Positions 61,335-64,000 of a stretch of DNA of 64,000 nucleotides are shown in pieces. How positions within the stretch are numbered: the first letter of the stretch is position 1; each line of letters starts with the position of its first letter. The DNA comes from Acinetobacter lwoffii. Lineage in GTDB: Bacteria > Pseudomonadota > Gammaproteobacteria > Pseudomonadales > Moraxellaceae. The notes beneath the pieces are model-generated. The model was not told the origin of the DNA, made no database searches, and saw only the letters and a program-made list of their open reading frames with translations. The translations under genes were made by a program, and so were the position numbers. The DNA is taken from positions 1,860,001 to 1,924,000 of the forward strand of contig NZ_CP118963.1 in assembly GCF_029024105.1 (NCBI RefSeq), given 5' to 3'.

Positions 61335-61781
61335 ATGACGACTTTAAAAGACCAAATCACGGATGTTTTGAAAGCAACAATGCGTGCCAAAGAAATGTCC
61401 AAGCTGACGGTCATTCGTAGTCTACAGGCAGCAATTAAGCAAATCGAAGTCGATGAGCGCAAAGAACTTGACGACGCTCAGGTTCTTGCGGTCATTGAAA
61501 AACAAATTAAACAACGTAAAGAATCGGTTAAAGCCTTTGCAGGCGCTGGCCGAGATGATTTAGCTAGTAAGGAACAAGCCGAAATTGAGATTTTGTCTCA
61601 GTTTCTACCAGAAGCTATGACTGAGGAAGAACTTGATTCCATGATTGCGCAAGCTATTGCAGCGCAACAAGCTACTAGCATGAAAGATATGGGTAAGGTG
61701 ATGAATTCTCTGCGTCCGCTCATAGCCGGGCGCGCCGATCCTGCACAAGTTTCCGCCAAAATCAAAGCGCAACTTGCTTAA
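61335..61781 (+). CDS. yqeY: GatB/YqeY domain protein
   Basis: A 148-residue protein with the family features LKDQITDVLKATMRAKEMSK, LTVIRSLQAAIKQIEVDER and ADPAQVSAKIKAQL. It is related to the tRNA-binding tail of GatB and commonly follows rpsU; the 33-bp gap suggests one transcript. Exact role unknown. Confidence 0.9.
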   Translation: MTTLKDQITDVLKATMRAKEMSKLTVIRSLQAAIKQIEVDERKELDDAQVLAVIEKQIKQRKESVKAFAGAGRDDLASKEQAEIEILSQFLPEAMTEEELDSMIAQAIAAQQATSMKDMGKVMNSLRPLIAGRADPAQVSAKIKAQLA

Positions 61782-61850
61782 TCCCTACTTTCTAGCATTT
61801 CCTCTTTAACGTTGAACTGCCTTTAATCAAAGACAGTTCCTGACGTATTC

Positions 61851-62210
61851 TTATTGCAAATTACAATCGACCTGATAACGCTTAAGTAATTGCATCTCTT
61901 TCGACGATTTCACTTCTACAATTACATCCTGTTTACTCATATTTTGAAACTGACGATCCAGATAAGGACGATTCTGGTCAGCGGCCTGATATAAACGATC
62001 AACATAACGTCCTACAATTCCACAAAATTTTGCATTCTGCTCAGGACTAAATCCCTGTTGCTGCGGATTTAAACCACTTAAAAACTGACGCGATTCCTTT
62101 TTATAATCCGCATTAATTCGTTCTATTGCTTCTACATATTCAACTGCACTCGCAGCAAAAACCCCATAACTCCATCCCAGTAGACACACGCCCAATAGTA
62201 TTTTTTTCAT
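61851..62210 (-). CDS. Hypothetical exported protein
   Basis: A 119-residue protein with a Sec signal (MKKILLGVCLLGWSYGVFAA) and a mature helical part with two Cys (AKFCGIVGRYVDRLY and QVDCNLQ) that may form a disulfide in the periplasm. Family not recognised. Confidence 0.7.
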   Translation of the reverse strand: MKKILLGVCLLGWSYGVFAASAVEYVEAIERINADYKKESRQFLSGLNPQQQGFSPEQNAKFCGIVGRYVDRLYQAADQNRPYLDRQFQNMSKQDVIVEVKSSKEMQLLKRYQVDCNLQ

Positions 62211-62317
62211 ATTATGCTTCAGTTTGATTCACGCTGATCTTTCAAAAATATTGTAGCCTGATTGAATATATTCTTGCTATATCATCCTGATACAAAAACT
62301 TAAAACCCAGTGCAACC

Positions 62318-63760
62318 TTAAATCTTGTATTGATGTGCCTGCTGCATCTGTTTCAGACGCTGGCGAATGGTGGACGATAAAGATTGATTATTCTTTACGC
62401 TACGCTGGGCATGTAATAATGATTTGATGGCAGTTTCTTCATATCCTGACCAATATTCTACTTCTGCACGATAGCGCAGCACATTAGCAGCCTTAATCGG
62501 CGAATCTGGCTCTGCATTGGCAGCCAGTTGCATTAGTCGCCAGCCACTGACATCCCGTGAATTGGCATTTAGAAATCGCTGCACTAAAACTTTTGCTTTA
62601 TCGGGTTGCTTGGCGCGAATCAGCACTTCTGCATATTTATAATTGAGCGCTCGATTTTCCGGCATGATCCGCGCTGCTGACGCTACACTTTCCAAAGCTG
62701 CATCAAGCTGGTTCTGAGCTAAATAAATATCAGTCTGGAATAAAACCTGTAAAGGATGCATCTGGTTATGCTTTTTTGCTCGATCTAAAGTGGCCTGCGC
62801 GGCCTGGAAATCACTTTGCTGTATTCGATAGGCAGTTAAGGCAAGCTGGCCTGCAAAATTATTTTGCTGGTCCATCAGGATAAGCTGCTCTGCATTGGTC
62901 TGACCAGACAATACCCTGCTATACCACTTGATAATGTCAAAGTCTTGGTCATTGAGACTGCGTTTCACCGCAGGAAGCTGGTTGGCACGTAAACGTGCTT
63001 CACTCATACGCTCGGTGGTGAGTGGATGAGTGAACCAGAAATCCGGCAGAAAGCTTAAGCGGCTGGTCGAGCGATGCATGACCTCAAAGAAATCTGCCAT
63101 ACTATGCGGGTTATAGCCGGAACGATACATATATTGCATACCAATCCGGTCTGCCTCACGTTCCTGATTACGACTATAAGTGAGCTGTTTATCCAGAAGT
63201 GCTGCCTGTGAACCCATCATGACCGCTGTGCCGACATCACCATCTGCCTGAGAAGCGACCAAAGCACCGACGAGAATTCCAGCTAGCGCCAGTAAACCTT
63301 GCCCTTTAAAGGCATCCTGAGAGCGACTGTAATGACGTTGTGTGACATGTGCAATTTCATGTGCCATCACTCCTGCCACTTCATCCATGTTTCGGGCTGA
63401 ATTAATCAGACCAGCATTAAGTGCAAAAAGACCACCTGGTACAGCAAAGGCATTAATTTGCGGGTCATTAATAACCAGCAAACCGATCGGCTGTTGCAAT
63501 TGAGTCTGACTCAGGATATGAGAAAATACTGAAAGCAGCTGATCTTCAAGCCATGGATTTTGCAGGACCGGCATTTGTTTATGCACTTCACGATAGACTT
63601 TTTCACCGATCATTTTTTCTTTTTGTTGATCGAGTAAGCCGACGCCTGTACCAATATCAGGCACAGAAAATTGTACATTTACTTGATTAAAATCATGGTT
63701 AGAGCCGTGCCCTGCTACCATATACAGACTTAAGCCACACGCCAGCGCCAATCGTTTCAA
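62318..63760 (-). CDS. bepA: M48 family metalloprotease, BepA-like
   Basis: A 480-residue periplasmic protein: short N-terminal signal region (MKRLALACGLSLYMVAGHGS), M48 zinc motif AHEIAHVTQRH near residue 135 and NQEREADRIG with the third ligand. A TPR-rich C-terminal half follows (~290-480). E. coli BepA assembles or degrades outer-membrane proteins such as LptD. Confidence 0.88.
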   Translation of the reverse strand: MKRLALACGLSLYMVAGHGSNHDFNQVNVQFSVPDIGTGVGLLDQQKEKMIGEKVYREVHKQMPVLQNPWLEDQLLSVFSHILSQTQLQQPIGLLVINDPQINAFAVPGGLFALNAGLINSARNMDEVAGVMAHEIAHVTQRHYSRSQDAFKGQGLLALAGILVGALVASQADGDVGTAVMMGSQAALLDKQLTYSRNQEREADRIGMQYMYRSGYNPHSMADFFEVMHRSTSRLSFLPDFWFTHPLTTERMSEARLRANQLPAVKRSLNDQDFDIIKWYSRVLSGQTNAEQLILMDQQNNFAGQLALTAYRIQQSDFQAAQATLDRAKKHNQMHPLQVLFQTDIYLAQNQLDAALESVASAARIMPENRALNYKYAEVLIRAKQPDKAKVLVQRFLNANSRDVSGWRLMQLAANAEPDSPIKAANVLRYRAEVEYWSGYEETAIKSLLHAQRSVKNNQSLSSTIRQRLKQMQQAHQYKI

Positions 63761-63876
63761 TGAAAAATCTCTAATCCTGCCGATCTAATTTATCTTGAAT
63801 ATAGCATTGAACAATGAGCAGAGACGCAAGAAAATGTTATTTTTTAATACCATTTAAACGACGAATCAGATGCATT

Positions 63877-64000
63877 TTAAAATTCCGGATTGACCACATA
63901 ACGGGGCACTCGTCCTTCCAAGGCATCAACAAGATTCTGATAAGCCAGTTCTGCCATTTTTTTACGGGTGGCTGCAGTGGCCGAACCCACATGTGGCAAT
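63877..64000 (-). CDS. D-2-hydroxyacid dehydrogenase (glyoxylate/hydroxypyruvate reductase type), 3' end only
   Basis: Only the last 40 codons lie in the window. They read LPHVGSATAATRKKMAELAY and end VVNPEF before a TAA at 63877. The LPHVGSAT element holds the catalytic His of D-isomer-specific 2-hydroxyacid dehydrogenases, here resembling GhrB-like enzymes. The rest is outside. Confidence 0.85.
   Translation of the reverse strand, partial: LPHVGSATAATRKKMAELAYQNLVDALEGRVPRYVVNPEF

Noticed and set aside
61814..61839. Hairpin GAACTG/CAGTTC after yqeY
   Set aside because: An interior mismatch and no T tract on either strand; not called as a terminator.
1..64000. CRISPR arrays, prophage or replication origin
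   Set aside because: No regularly spaced repeats, phage structural genes, or DnaA-box clusters were recognised anywhere in the window.

Overview
The window looks like an Acinetobacter chromosome (gamma-Proteobacteria, Moraxellaceae). This rests on close protein resemblance across the core genes cysS, metK, tkt, rapA-rluA, hemL, thiE, tsaD-rpsU, on moderate A+T content, and on the presence of XerC/XerD 'pdif-type' sites and an IS1202-family element typical of that genus. I cannot assign a species. Most of the window is ordinary chromosome with short operons separated by clear Rho-independent terminators.

Layout. 1-13 kb: cysS (start codon just outside the window), tRNA-Gly, a PaaX-type regulator with a fatty acid desaturase, a CDF metal exporter, a GST, a glutamine amidotransferase, YceI, transketolase, a pilin-like gene and metK. 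13-22 kb: small lipoproteins, a YeeE/YedE sulfur transporter, a radical-SAM DNA-repair-type gene pair, a nitronate monooxygenase, a glycine-zipper protein, dusB and a DUF1615 lipoprotein overlapping a HAD phosphatase. 22-31 kb: a ferredoxin reductase/desaturase operon facing its likely TetR/FabR-type repressor, a hydrolase, an orphan PAAR protein, rapA, rluA and an odd isochorismatase-like carrier protein. 31.6-34.6 kb is accessory: a gene flanked by inverted XerC/XerD sites, an IS1202-family insertion beginning 5 bp from one of those sites, and an IS5-family insertion. 34.6-49.6 kb: GlcG-like protein, hemL, thiE, two candidate tandem small RNAs, two tandem CYTH-CHAD genes with contrasting conservation, a broken amidohydrolase, an M16 protease, PhzF, a flavin reductase and gloB. 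49.9-50.5 kb is a second gene cassette flanked by inverted XerC/XerD sites. 51.7-53.3 kb is a seven-gene tRNA array with a duplicated cassette. 53.3-64 kb: a kinase-like/patatin overlapping pair, a DUF815 ATPase, a lipoprotein, a diguanylate cyclase, tsaD facing rpsU-yqeY, a BepA-like protease and the 3' end of a hydroxyacid dehydrogenase gene.

The most notable observation is the pair of chromosomal XerC/XerD-site cassettes (31659-32056 and 49941-50516). Both have 11-6-11 bp sites in inverted orientation with the XerD halves facing inward, a single gene in the same relative direction, one site with centre CGTGTA upstream of the gene and one with a T..CCA-type centre downstream. Once the IS is removed, both have a terminator exactly 44 bp beyond the outer end of the CGTGTA site. 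Other points of interest are the tandem small-RNA candidates at 37.2-37.6 kb, the degenerate CHAD domain in the first CYTH-CHAD copy, the catalytically eroded EntB-like carrier protein, and the duplicated tRNA-Leu/tRNA-Trp/tRNA-Leu cassette. All product names come from reading the sequence and remembered family features; no database search was run.
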